Notes under the pieces: generated by a model
Told to the model about the DNA's origin: nothing
The model's input: the letters and a program-made list of their open reading frames with translations, nothing else
The model's database searches: none
Position numbers and translations under genes: made by a program
Source of the DNA: Chrysoperla carnea
Lineage: Eukaryota > Arthropoda > Insecta > Neuroptera > Chrysopidae
NCBI RefSeq assembly: GCF_905475395.1
Contig: NC_058339.1
Location: 81,000,520-81,064,519 of the forward strand
Reading direction: 5' to 3'
DNA: 64,000 bases
Shown: piece by piece, positions 36,231 to 48,119 of the stretch
Layout of the letters: every line of letters begins with the position of its first letter
Numbering within the stretch: the stretch's first letter is position 1

Positions 36231-37832
36231 TGAAAAAATATATATTAAAAATGGTATGACTTTTTTCTTCTTTTTTTTTTTGTCGAAAAGTTAAAAAGAG
36301 ATTGAGATGATCGTTAAAATAAGAATTTTTGAATCAATTGAAATTTTTATGAAGTAAAATTTTTTTAATCACTTGTATATAATAATTATCACATGATTAA
36401 TAGTTAATTTTCATTTTGAATATGTTGATTTGGCAATAGGGAAAACGCATGAATATGTGAGAGGAATTATATGGATCGAAAAAAAATTTCGCGTAAATCG
36501 GGATATCAATGTTAAACAGCCAAAGAATATTAAAATCGACGTCGAAAATGATCATAAACGCTTCTATTATTACACACAACGATTTCTATCGATTTAGCTG
36601 ACAATTATTTTAAAACATTTTCATTATAAAGAGTGCTCAAAAATAATGGAATACTTTAATTTAATTATTTTAGAAATTATTTTTTGGAAAATTTATCAGA
36701 CTTCATGACATGACAAAAACAACTTTTGTGAGTCGTTACTCACTTCTGCAAGTAGAAATAAGTCTCAAATCATGAACTATCTCGACAGAAATTCTTGTAT
36801 TGACATTCATAGAATGTGGAAAACTAAAGTATACAGGATGCTTTTTTGATTTGACATTTGAAACTCGATAAATAAATTTAATCCAGGAAATTGCTTCAAA
36901 TGAAAAATGTTAGTTTCAGTGGCACACATCGTATACCGACATGGAATTCGATCCTCGAATCAAATAAAATCTTACTCTGAATCATAACTAACAAACATTA
37001 AATGGACGCTTTAAATTAGGAAGTTGCTCTTTGTAAATACGTAAAAAAATTTTTTGTAAACCGAATAGTTCAGTTAAATCTAACTTTTTATGAGTTTATA
37101 TATTCAATTTGAAAAAAAAAATGTTCCTTATAGAAAAATAAACCACTTTTATTGAATTTATGGAAACATTTTTTTCGAAGAGTGTCTACAGATTTCGAAG
37201 AAACAATTATACGAAATAACATTTTTGGATAAAACTTTTCAGTTGGTTTCTGCCTAAACTGTAGGTATGGTTTGCGGAAAAATGTTACTTTTTTAATCAA
37301 TAGCAATTAAAAGTGTTCCTCTATCGATTATCAGTTATAGAGTAGAGTGGGCTTTTCATTGAGCTTGAACACTTAGGTCAAGTTTAATGTCTGCGTAAGA
37401 TGTGCGCCTACATACCCAACATTTTTCGCTTGAAGCATATTTATCAATAAAAGTAATTATTCGATTTTCAAGCATATGTCAACTTAAAAAAGACACCTTG
37501 CATGTAGGTGGTGTATTATGTACATAGATAATTGTATATTATACTGTTCAACACTAATTTAGTTTTCTTTGGCCAAAGAATAGTATAACCCCTATCTGTG
37601 ATGCTGTAGACGTAATATTCTTCTGCGAAGATCAACTAAGAGTACCGGATATTTAAAAGAGAAATTTTTTTTTGAACAATAGAAAACATTTTATTATTTT
37701 GAAAATAAAAATTTATTAAATTTAAAAGCTACAATTACAACTATTGACTTAATTTTACCCTTTCGCCTATCCTCTGACAATGGAAACGTTTTTTTCAAAA
37801 TATTTGAATGTAATTAAAATGTGAGAAAAATT

Positions 37833-39096
37833 ATGGAAACGACCATTAACGAAAGTGAAGAAAAAAGTTCAAAAATGGTTAATTTAAATAGAGAAGAAAT
37901 TAAAATAACTGTGAAAAAAATAAAACATGGACGGTTAATGGTTCTTCCAAATTGACCTAATGATATATATTCTCCATACCGAATGCGATAATGCAAAAGG
38001 GGTGTAACACTTGTAATTAATAGTATAGAATTTGAGAATGAGAAACTTGAAAAACGAAATGGTGCTAGTGTTGATCCAGAAAATTTAAAATAATTATTTG
38101 AACAATTGAGTTTCGAATGGATTTATTGGGAAAATAAAAATTACAAAGATCTTAAGAAGGAAGTGCGAGAATTTACGCATGATTCAAATGAAATATTAAA
38201 CGAAGTTTACTCATGTTTTGTAATTGTTATGTCCCACGGAGGTCAGGGTAGTATCTCCGAAGACCCGGTTATTTATACGAAAGACAATAAAACAATTGAA
38301 TTTAGGTACATTATAAATAGTTTTAGTAATTCAAATTTGTAAATTATTACAAGGTTAACCAAAAGTTTTAACTTTTCAAGTATGTCGAGGTTTCTTGAAG
38401 GATCTTGCACTTATTTCACGTGGAATTAATGCAGGTAACCAAATGAGTTTATTGAAATCAGATGTAGACATGCTTAATTGTTATGTAACTGGTCCAGGAT
38501 ACAGAAGTTTTCGTCATCCACCGAAGGGTGCTTGGTTTGTTCAATATTTTTGTGAGACATTTATGAAGTATGCTTTCAACACAGATGTGTTTAAACTTTT
38601 TTGTACCACTGCCAAAGTAATTAAAGAACGTACTGAAGATAATGCCCTACAAGTTGCCCATATTGTAACTATTTATTTTCGTCCATGTTATTTAAATCCG
38701 TTGCCGCACCATGAAAACAATTTGAATACATTCCAAGATGATACATACGACAATCAAATATTTGATTATTTCTTACCGCCGTACCCAATGTGCGGACTCA
38801 AGAGAGGTTTTGCACTTGTAATCAATATTATAGATTTTAATAATGACGAATCACGAAAATTTGAATCGATTTATTGGGAAAATCAAACTGGCAAAGATAT
38901 TTTGAATAAATTAAGAGAATTTACGGATGATTCAAATACAAAGTTAAGTGAAGTTGATTGTTTTGTAATCATGATGTCCCATGGAAAACATCTGGGTAAT
39001 ACCCCAGAGGACATACACATTTATATTAGAACGCAACGACCGAAAACCGTACCTCGACCAGATAGGCGCCTTTTTTCCTGCTACCCTCTCTATTAA
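37833..39096 (+). pseudogene. Caspase-like locus, decayed: p20-p10 unit plus a second partial p20 unit
   Basis: Unit 1 begins at ATG 37833. It has a caspase p20 start (CKRGVTLVIN), the catalytic-His motif MSHGG (His codon 38235-38237), the catalytic pentapeptide QVCRG (Cys codon 38383-38385) and a clear p10 (VTGPGYRSFRHPPKGAWFVQ). It is broken by in-frame stops at 37953, 37989, 38091 and 38356 and by a one-base frameshift at about 38340. Unit 2 follows in the same open frame (38395-39096): YPMCGLKRGFALVIN, then DCFVIMMSHG. It lacks the stretch between the first strand and YWENQ and stops before any QxCxG or p10. No introns interrupt either unit. Caspases are cysteine proteases of apoptosis; neither unit could encode a complete enzyme as read. 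A retrocopy origin with tandem duplication is inference. Confidence 0.85.
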
Positions 39097-39544
39097 AGTT
39101 TCACGCCCTTATATATGTTCTTGATTTCCAGTAATTTCAAATTACTAATTTGTATGGCTGTCCATAATAGGTCAAATTATGTGATTATTGAAAGGAAAAT
39201 AATGTTCACAGCGCGCTGGTAGTTAGGGTGCAATCTCAGGGGTACTATTAAAAAAAGTAGTTACAACGCGTAATTTTATTTACAGGCCAATTTTGTTAAC
39301 TAATTATTTTCTAACCATTATTCCTGACATCGATTGCGTTAACTAATGTGGTATGCATGTTACTAAAACAACCGAATTTCTGTCTGGCAAATTATAATTA
39401 CATTCTTTGATTCTAAAACTAGCTATACTAAAATTATTTGAAAGAGTTTTAACGGTGTTGGCAACGGCAAAACTGTTTGGCGTTGATACAATCATACTGC
39501 TAAACGGTCATGAAATATGCACTAGCAAACACTTATTAACTTAC

Positions 39545-39855
39545 CCTACCTAACATGGACACTATACAAGGATACTCAACTCAAACGCAGAAGCGAAAAT
39601 TGACATAATTTGTCAACGAAATAGCAGAAATTATAGCGCCGCTGGTATTCCTTTTGCACCGAAGTGTATTGTACGAACACATACGCATATGCGAACGAAA
39701 TACTACATAAATACGTCATATTTTTAAAATCAAACTCGCGCCTTACTCTTCTTCCTCTTTCACGGTGCAAAAGTAACACAACTGCTATCTTTTTTTTGAC
39801 AGATATTTGATTACATGGAATTGAATGTCCTTGCATAGTGTCCATGCTACCTAAT
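39545..39855. repeat. Short inverted-terminal-repeat element, about 310 bp
   Basis: 39545-39579 (CCTAACATGGACACTATACA, AGGATACTCAA) is the near complement of 39820-39855 (TTGAATGTCC, TTGCATAGTGTCCATGCTAC). The interior is non-coding. The size suits a MITE. Confidence 0.55.
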
Positions 39856-40852
39856 TTCAATAAGAAAAGAAATATCAAAGTCCAGCCGACCTGAAATCAA
39901 TTTGTTCATGTCGTTGTCTTATACTATAAAAACAATTTTAAGAAAAAGTAGACTTGGATATTAATAATATATTTATCAATAAAGAATTATAAGAAAAAGA
40001 ATTCGATTATAATAAATATGTACAAGACACATGTAGCAGTCTAACTCCTCCAAAGAATTTAAAATCATTTTTAGGAACCACATGTCACACTTCCCTAAAC
40101 ATATTATCGCGCCTTTTATCACATTTGCATTCATACGCCATTTGCATTCGTTTTTTTACTTATAATAATAGTTTTTTTTTTAATTTTTGATAAAATAGTA
40201 TAAATTTTTAATTTTACTATTATTATACATATTTTAAGGAACCGAAAAGGAGTGAGCCTGCCATTTGCACACATTTTTTTTTTGTTGGTTAGATTTTATA
40301 TACTTATTCATTATAAGACCATATTTTACATCTATTTTAATTATTATCAAGGACAGGGTGTCTAGAATAAGGATAATGGAGATGAGAATACGTTTTACAT
40401 TAGTTATTTCTTCTTTGTCCCAACATTCTTTGTCAGGGGAATATAGGCCACAGTTTAGAAGACGTATTAATTAAAGAGCATGTAAAATCATAGTCGCAAA
40501 TATAAACGTTCTTCATTGCTTATTCGTTTTTTTTAAACTAAAGTAAAAATTATCGATTTTTATAATTAATTACTTTATGTATCAAGCTTGTGTATACAAA
40601 ATCAGTCTCGAATTAAAATATAGACCCTCCACTAAACACCAATAAAAAGCAAACAAGAAAATTATTTCCCACGCAGTGTCGATCACTGATTCACCCGTGT
40701 GAACAAAATAACTATGATCGAATATGAGTTATTCTAGCGTCAACGACGATAAAAACCTCATGGTGACCACTGAAAAAGAAACACCCAGTACAGAAATATA
40801 TTGCAACAAACCGCACATCAAATAAGTAATAGTTTAAAAAACGCATTTATTA

Positions 40853-41100
40853 CTAGCTGGACTAAAAAGTAGAAAATAATTCTATAAGTTAAACAAAAAA
40901 TTAGAGTGATTAAGGAAAAAATCATTTTCTCGTAAAAAGCGTGGGCTGCTAGTTATCAATTATTGTAAATATTTTATTGGCAGATATTGGTAAAAGTAAA
41001 GTTATTATAAAATATCTTAAAGAGCTCACGATTTTGTTCTTAATTACTCTATTTTTTTTTTTTTAAACTTATATTTTCTACTTTTTGGTTCAGATAGTAA
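40853..41100. repeat. Inverted repeat with about 60-bp arms
   Basis: 40856-40920 (GGACTAAAAAGTAGAAAATA) matches the complement of 41037-41100 (TATTTTCTACTTTTTGGTTC, TTAATTACTCTA). A further partial copy (ATACTTTTTAGTTCAGC) lies at about 41161-41177. Confidence 0.6.
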
Positions 41101-42181
41101 CAAAAGTGTGTTTTTTAAGTTTTTTTTTTTTTTTTTGTTTGTTAAACTATTATTAATTCTATACTTTTTAGTTCAGCTTGTTTTCAGAAATGGAAAAAAT
41201 CGTTTATCTTGAAGATCTTGATTAGGATAATCGGGACAAAATTATTGTATTGTCATCGGTCCTTAATATCGGTCCGACGTTTTGAAGTGGGTGAATAACA
41301 CTTTCAAAAATTCCGTTACATAGATACAAACTAATAAAAGCGTTTTAAAAACACTGGATTTTTATTATAACACTAAAAATAAAAATCATAGAAGAGTAAA
41401 GTACAAAATAGGAAGGGAGTCCTAGGAAGCTCTTTTTTTAAATCTACCACTAAACATTTTTATTTCACCAGCTACTACAAGTTACAGTAAATAAAAAAAC
41501 CCTTCCCAATGATTTGGGAAGGTTTTTTTTTTAAAAGATCCCAATGATTTTCATTAATCAAAAAGTGGTCATGTAATAACTAATAGATAGAAAAATATGG
41601 CCAGTAGAAAAAAATTGGCCAAAATTTGGAATGAATAAGCATTTTATATCTAATATTTTATATTAAGTTTGTATATTTAAAAATTTATATAATGTATGCG
41701 CTGTTGGCCTGACCCATCAGAATATCACAGTGAGAGAGAAATGTGGCTGGCAAAGTTTTTGAGCGCACATTCAATTTTTTTTTTAAATTTATATTTTAAA
41801 TTTTTCAACAATTTTTTTTATACAAAATCACAAATGTATTTCATCGTTACCCTTAAAATATTACATTTCTTATACACTAAAAATTAAAAAACGAAAATCT
41901 CAAACCTTATGGAAAAAGTCTCTAACGTCTAAATTGAAGTCTCTTTTAAATTTGTAATGTGCTTTAGTTTGAAATGATTTTTTCACCAAAAGTTACATTA
42001 GGCAAAATAGATTTCTAATAAATAAAAGTTTTAACTACTAGGCCTATGATTCGGTGACTTCCTCAAAATGAAGAATTTATTCATTTTGTATATAACGGTG
42101 TAAATTATATTTCGAATATTTTATTGAATACATGTACTTCGTTCACAGTGAAGGAAATTTTTGCTCGAGCCTCATACAATT

Positions 42182-42813
42182 TTATAGAGGGTGAAAAAAT
42201 ATATGTTGGAAATGGCAACGGATATCGATAAAGCGATGAAATCTAAGCAAAGTGTCATATAAGTATATTTCGAAAAGTCAATACTTTTCAAGCTATTGGC
42301 GATTCTCTTTCCGAGTATTTAACGTTATATAACTGAAAAATTGGTTTAAAAAAAAAATTCATTTATATACTTTTTAAAGTACTATAAAAAACCTTGAAAA
42401 TGAAAAAAGTTTCAAGTTATTTGAAAAGAAAGTTTCACCTACCGTTTTTTTTATGTTTTATTCAGCACAAAAACTAATTAATTTACAATTTTTCGAATTT
42501 TTTTTTTTTGCATTTAAATTGCAATATTTTGAAAACTATATATCCGAAACTGTTAGAATTTTTTGAGCATGTTGTCAGTACCTAAATAAAGTAAATTAGA
42601 AAGCGACAAGCATTAATATTAGTTCCCGTGGTAAATTAATCAGTTTTTGTGCTGAATAAACATTAAAAAAACAGTACGAGAAAATTTCTTTTCATTAAAA
42701 CTCGGAAAGTATTGACTTTACGAAATATAAATTACCCTTTTGGCTTAGATTTCATCGCTCTATCCATTCCCGTTACCATTTTCAACATATATTTTTTCAC
42801 TCCCTATAAGAGG
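42182..42813. mobile_element. Fold-back element, about 630 bp
   Basis: Outer parts (42182-42290 and about 42700-42813) share GTGAAAAAATATATGTTG, ATGGCAACGGATA-like text and GCGATGAAATCTAAGC as reverse complements. Inner parts share TTTATTCAGCACAAAAACTA (about 42458-42477) with the complement of TAGTTTTTGTGCTGAATAAA-like sequence at about 42642-42661. No reading frame is visible. Confidence 0.75.
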
Positions 42814-45800
42814 TGGTTACCATCCCCTGAACAAATACACCACTAGACATCATATAACTTCTGATCTAGAGGGTGAACAAATTTTAACCCCAAATTTTCA
42901 TCGAAATCGATGTTACATGAAATAATTTAAAGGTTTAAGCCTCGTTTACTGTGCATTAACCAAATTTTGATGAATTATTGATATGATTTGTTTCAAATAC
43001 ACCACTCTTATTTATCACCAGACCTCTTGTCGAAAGCAAGAGGTTACAATTTAAGTAGTTTTTAATAATTTCACTTTCCCTTCATTTCTATGAGTGTAAT
43101 ATGATTGTCAAATTTAAATGTTAAAAGTTGTTTCAGCAAGTATTTCATATATTAACCATAATATACTTTCTAAAAAAATTTCAGTCCAATGGGTTGCTTT
43201 TGATCTAGCAGATCTCAAATTACAACATTAATAGAATTCGAGTATCCTTCATAAGATTCGAGAAACATTTTTTTTGTTTTGTTTTGATGAAATATATTTT
43301 TTTTCATATTATTTTAAATTTAAAATTCTACATTACCATTCCATGGATCAGACCATGATGATTTTAATCAGTGACGATGTATTTTAGTCAGATATTATTT
43401 ACATATCATTTTTTACGTTTTATTATTAACAAAAAAAAACCCTATAAAACAATCCAGTCGAAAGGAGGTTGGTGATTTTTGGCTGTTTTTCTCCAATCCA
43501 ATTTATAAGAACAAAAATTTATCGATTTCAATTATATTCTATATTTTTGGGATACGTTTTTAATTAAATACACTATTTTAACATCAAACTATCAGTAACC
43601 CCCCCCCCCCCCCTACCTACTAGATTCCACTTAAATTAAAATAAACAAAGTAAATAAAATACAGGATGTAGCTTTAGCCGCTTCGTCGTTTTACGTTCGT
43701 ATTTTTAATTTATTCATTTTAAAACGCATTATCTTTTCTTAATTTCTTCATCGAGCTTGGGATCAGCTTCGTCGATAAAGATTAATTGATTAATAATAAA
43801 ACGGAATAGAACTCCAAGTATAGTAAATTTAATTATTATTATTATATCATGTATGTAGTATGTATTGCATATACTATTCCAAAAAAATCAGTAGCTAAAT
43901 TTGTAACTTTCTGCTACAGCCTTGAGAAAGGCTTTTTATAACTGTGTCACATTTAGAGAAATTTTTTTCAAAAGTATAAATCAAAATGGGTTTATTTAGA
44001 TATGAGAATAACGAATCAAATATACCCACCTCCTTTTTTAATTTGAATGTCAATTTGTTAACATTCACAATTCACCATTCATGGTGTGAACGTTCTTTTA
44101 CATTAAAATTCTTCACGTATAAATAAATCAATGTAATTGATTTAAAAATTAAAAATAACATAATTCTTTTTACATTATCAAACTTTTATAAGCAGACGTA
44201 AATAATTTTATCTCATCACTGATTATAATATTTTATACATATATATATATAATCACAGATGTCTATATTAAACCTAGATTGCTTATAACCAATGACCTAG
44301 ATTGCTTTTTATAAATATTCTACAGGTTTTTCTATTTCATATTTCAACTGCTTTACTTGACAAAGCCCAACTCTATTTTTACTCCAGTGCACTTACGGAT
44401 TGACCCAAAAGTTTTGACACTAGATTTTTTTTGTATTCATTCAATAGGGGGTTGTTTGAAGACCTTAAATCTTATTTTGCGTATTCGGGAAATTAACCTT
44501 TTCGCCGCCATCTTGAAAAATGACTTCTTTTACGTTTTGGCCTATATCTTGCCTTCTTTTCATTCAAATTTGATGATTTTGATGTCGTTGGACTGGCCTG
44601 CGTTTTATCTTCAAACCCTTTTAGATCAAAGTACCACTTAAATATTTTTCTTGGGATGAAATTTTGAACAGTACCTTGGAAAATATACCCCGAATCAACA
44701 AATAAACTCGATTTTTAAACAATTTGAGTTAAAATTACTTTAAGTACGGAATTTTTACCAATTTTTTAAAAGTACAAAGAGATAAAAATTTTATATTTGA
44801 TATAACTCGTTGTGTAGTTATTTTGACATACAAAAATTCAAAAAACCAGATTCATTTGACGATCTATCGAGTATTTTCTATGGTTTCTAATCCTATATTA
44901 TGAATTTTTCCCGCGATACCTCGACAAATACTCACAAATATATTAACAGTATGTTGTTTAAGTCTTATTTACCCTATATTGTACAAAAACAGAGATAGGT
45001 AAAAAATTGTTAAAAACAGATTTTTACAATTTATTATTAAATAGTTTTCAAGATTTTTTGTAACTACTTTCTCTGATGCAAGAACAAGGACGTGAAACTA
45101 GAGTGTTGAAGGTAGCAGGTAAAAAGGCTAGGTTTAGTCCTCGGCCGTTGCGTACTTTGTACTGAGCATCTGGCTGTATTTTGTTTTCAGTCTGAAAGTG
45201 ATTGAATTGTCAACTACAATTGTTTTCCATATATCAATATTCATATCTCGATACTAAGCAATCTAAGTTTGGTATACGACATTTGTGAATATACTTGACT
45301 AAAATCTAGTATATTTTACTTATCTAAATAACATGTTTTTTTTTTCTCGAAAAAATAATATATATATTACTAAAAAATGAATTCTGAACGGACTACATAG
45401 TTCAGTAAACTAGGATTGTGCAATTTTTGTGAAACAGGAATTTCATTTTCTATTCGATTACGGAAGATAAAATAAAAAATGATTGTTAGTAAATTAGATT
45501 TTTAAACACGGCAACTGAGAATATCTGTTCAACTTCGAAAAAAGGGGAGACTGGCTAAACTGTTAATATTTAATGTATGATAATAATTCCAAGTAATAAA
45601 AAAAAGGATTTAACCGTAATAAAAACCTTCATTTTGAAAAGAAAAAATGATTATATAAAACATGATCCCCTAACCCTGAAGGTGAGGGTAAATTAAAAAT
45701 TTTGCAAGTGTCACCTTTCCTTAATGAATATGAATAAATTTTAAATTCGGCATACAATCACAAATTTTGCAGGACCTCTGACAAGTTCTCTGCTATGAAA

Positions 45801-48119
45801 AGCCTCTACAGTTTTCAGGCGTTCTAACATTAATATTGTTCGCTATATTGGATTAGAAAAGAAATTCCTAATTTTTCTTCCTAGTTTACAGAACTAATTT
45901 ACATGAAAATAAACATAAAATTTTTGAGATTTTTATTAAATTTATTTAAACTTCTATACAAAAAAAAAAAACAAAAATTGACAAAATATATATTTGTTGA
46001 GTCACTAAAATTGTAGTAAAACTCGAAAAACTTACCTTTGAAAATAACCTTTTTTTATGTTTTTGAGTGAATTTTAACAAATATTAACAACATTGAATAA
46101 TTATCATTAATCTATATTAATTCTAAATAACGAAAAAATAAAATTATGTAGTTATTATAGAGGTATTCACTAAATTACTAAGAAAAATTATCCATTATTT
46201 TCCACTCAAATTATTCAAGGAGTGTTTTTACACACAATTCGGCACTAGTTTCCACTCAAAACTGTTTTTAAAACGTTTTTTCCTTATTATTTTTCTTTTT
46301 TAATTTATTTTAAGTGCCAATTAAAATTATTTTTTTAATAAATACATTATGAAAAACTTGTACAATTCACTTTTGCAAATTAATAAATTAGTTCTTTTTT
46401 GAAATTTGAAAGAGGCAAAATAAAATTTAAACTAAAAAAAGAAAAAAAGAATAGTATTAATTATTTACACCAGTTAATAAGGAAGTCAGGCGGACAAAAA
46501 GTTATATTAAGGTTTTTTTTTTTGTTAAAATGTTTCATTCAATCATTCTAAACTTTCATACTCTGAAGATTAAACTTCGTGGATCTTATTTCAAAAAAAA
46601 AAAAAAAAAAATTAAATAAATCTTTTTATGTATTTAAAAAAAGTTACATTCTGACGTATAAAGTCTGACAACACTGAAATGTTTGTTGACATTTTATGAT
46701 AACATAAACAAAAAAATTTTTATTTTATGAAAAGTTCAATTGTGTTCAAAAAAATTATTTTATTATTGAATTATATTTAAATTTTAAAAAAAATTGCAAT
46801 TGGGATTTTGAAAAAAAAAAATTTCATTTTTTTGACAAAAATATAAAGATCATATATAAGTTTTACAACAAAACGGTTTTTATTTTTAATTTTTTTAATG
46901 GTAATTTTAAAATTACAGGCATTTTTAAAAGAACTTTCCAAAAGAGAAACGAAAACGCCCGACAAAAAAATGTTCGTAATACAATGTTATGACGTAAAAA
47001 TATTAATTGAATAGTACAGTTGAATAATACAATTCTTAATTTACATTATGACGTCACCGAAACTCATGTATGATATTTTCATTCTTGTCAAAAAAAAATT
47101 TGGTTCTAAATTCCAATAATATCATTATTTAATAAAATTAGTTTTTGACATGCCATATCTTCAACACATAGCAATGTTGCTAAACTAAACGTAAAATCAG
47201 GAATGTTTTGTAAATGGGTTCTTCTTTGTACAGTTATTTATGCTTGAGTTTGCCATTCAAAAAAATACAATAAACCGGTTTTTTGGAACGTTTGGCCTGT
47301 TTATTTCTAGATAAACATGAATCGGAACGGATTGCAGCCAGTGACTAAGTTTTAGTGTAACGACTAGAAAAAGAGAGTATCGCCAAGAGAGTTAGCATAC
47401 CTTTCAACTTTTTCGAAAATTTACAGAGCAGGGAACTTTTTTTCAGACGACCTAAAAAATTTTTAACTACGCAGAAAGCTTAATTGATGAATAAAATTTA
47501 TTTTGCCCGACACTCACCAAAGTAAAATTTAAAACTTAAAAATTCCAATTCGTTCTTTCATGTTTTGGACAAACTGAAGTTAGCATTTTTAATTTATTTA
47601 TTTCCGTTTCTTAATTAATATTTATCAATTTAAACTTGCCGCACAATTACAAAATTTCCAAGAGAAATCTCAACTTAATGAGACAAAAATCTCACAAATT
47701 TTCAGCTGTTCTGATAAAACTCAAATACCATAGACCCATAATGTTTAGAATGACTAAATGAAACATACTTATTGATGAAAAAAACAACAAACCTAAGCGT
47801 AGTTTTTTGTGCGCCTAAATAAAATTTTAAGACTTTTATTAATTGGACTAATATTAATTATTTTAATACCTACACTTAAAAGTATTTTTTTACACAAAAT
47901 TGAAAAGCCACATAGATATGACACACATACGCACACACACGATTTTTTTTTTTTAAATAAATGTGTGAACATTCCATTTTCCATGTTTTTTGATTTTCAT
48001 TAATTTTCTTCTTTTTTTTACAAGAATAGGAAAAGCAAAATGTCGACTCTGCTTTAACAAGAATTGTTAACACACAAAACATACACTGGCAATTAATTTA
48101 TAAATTATATATGAAATTA

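Larger units (their letters stand above)
39100..48119. other. Intergenic stretch, no gene seen
   Basis: AT-rich, with homopolymer runs and the inverted repeats listed at 39545, 40853 and 42182. A diverged single copy of the 60.7-kb array unit lies near 44798-44885, and a C run at 43600. I found no conserved protein. Confidence 0.6.

Noticed and set aside
44357..44641. 94-codon plus-strand frame
   Set aside because: No recognisable domain, no splice context, and composition like surrounding repeat-like DNA.
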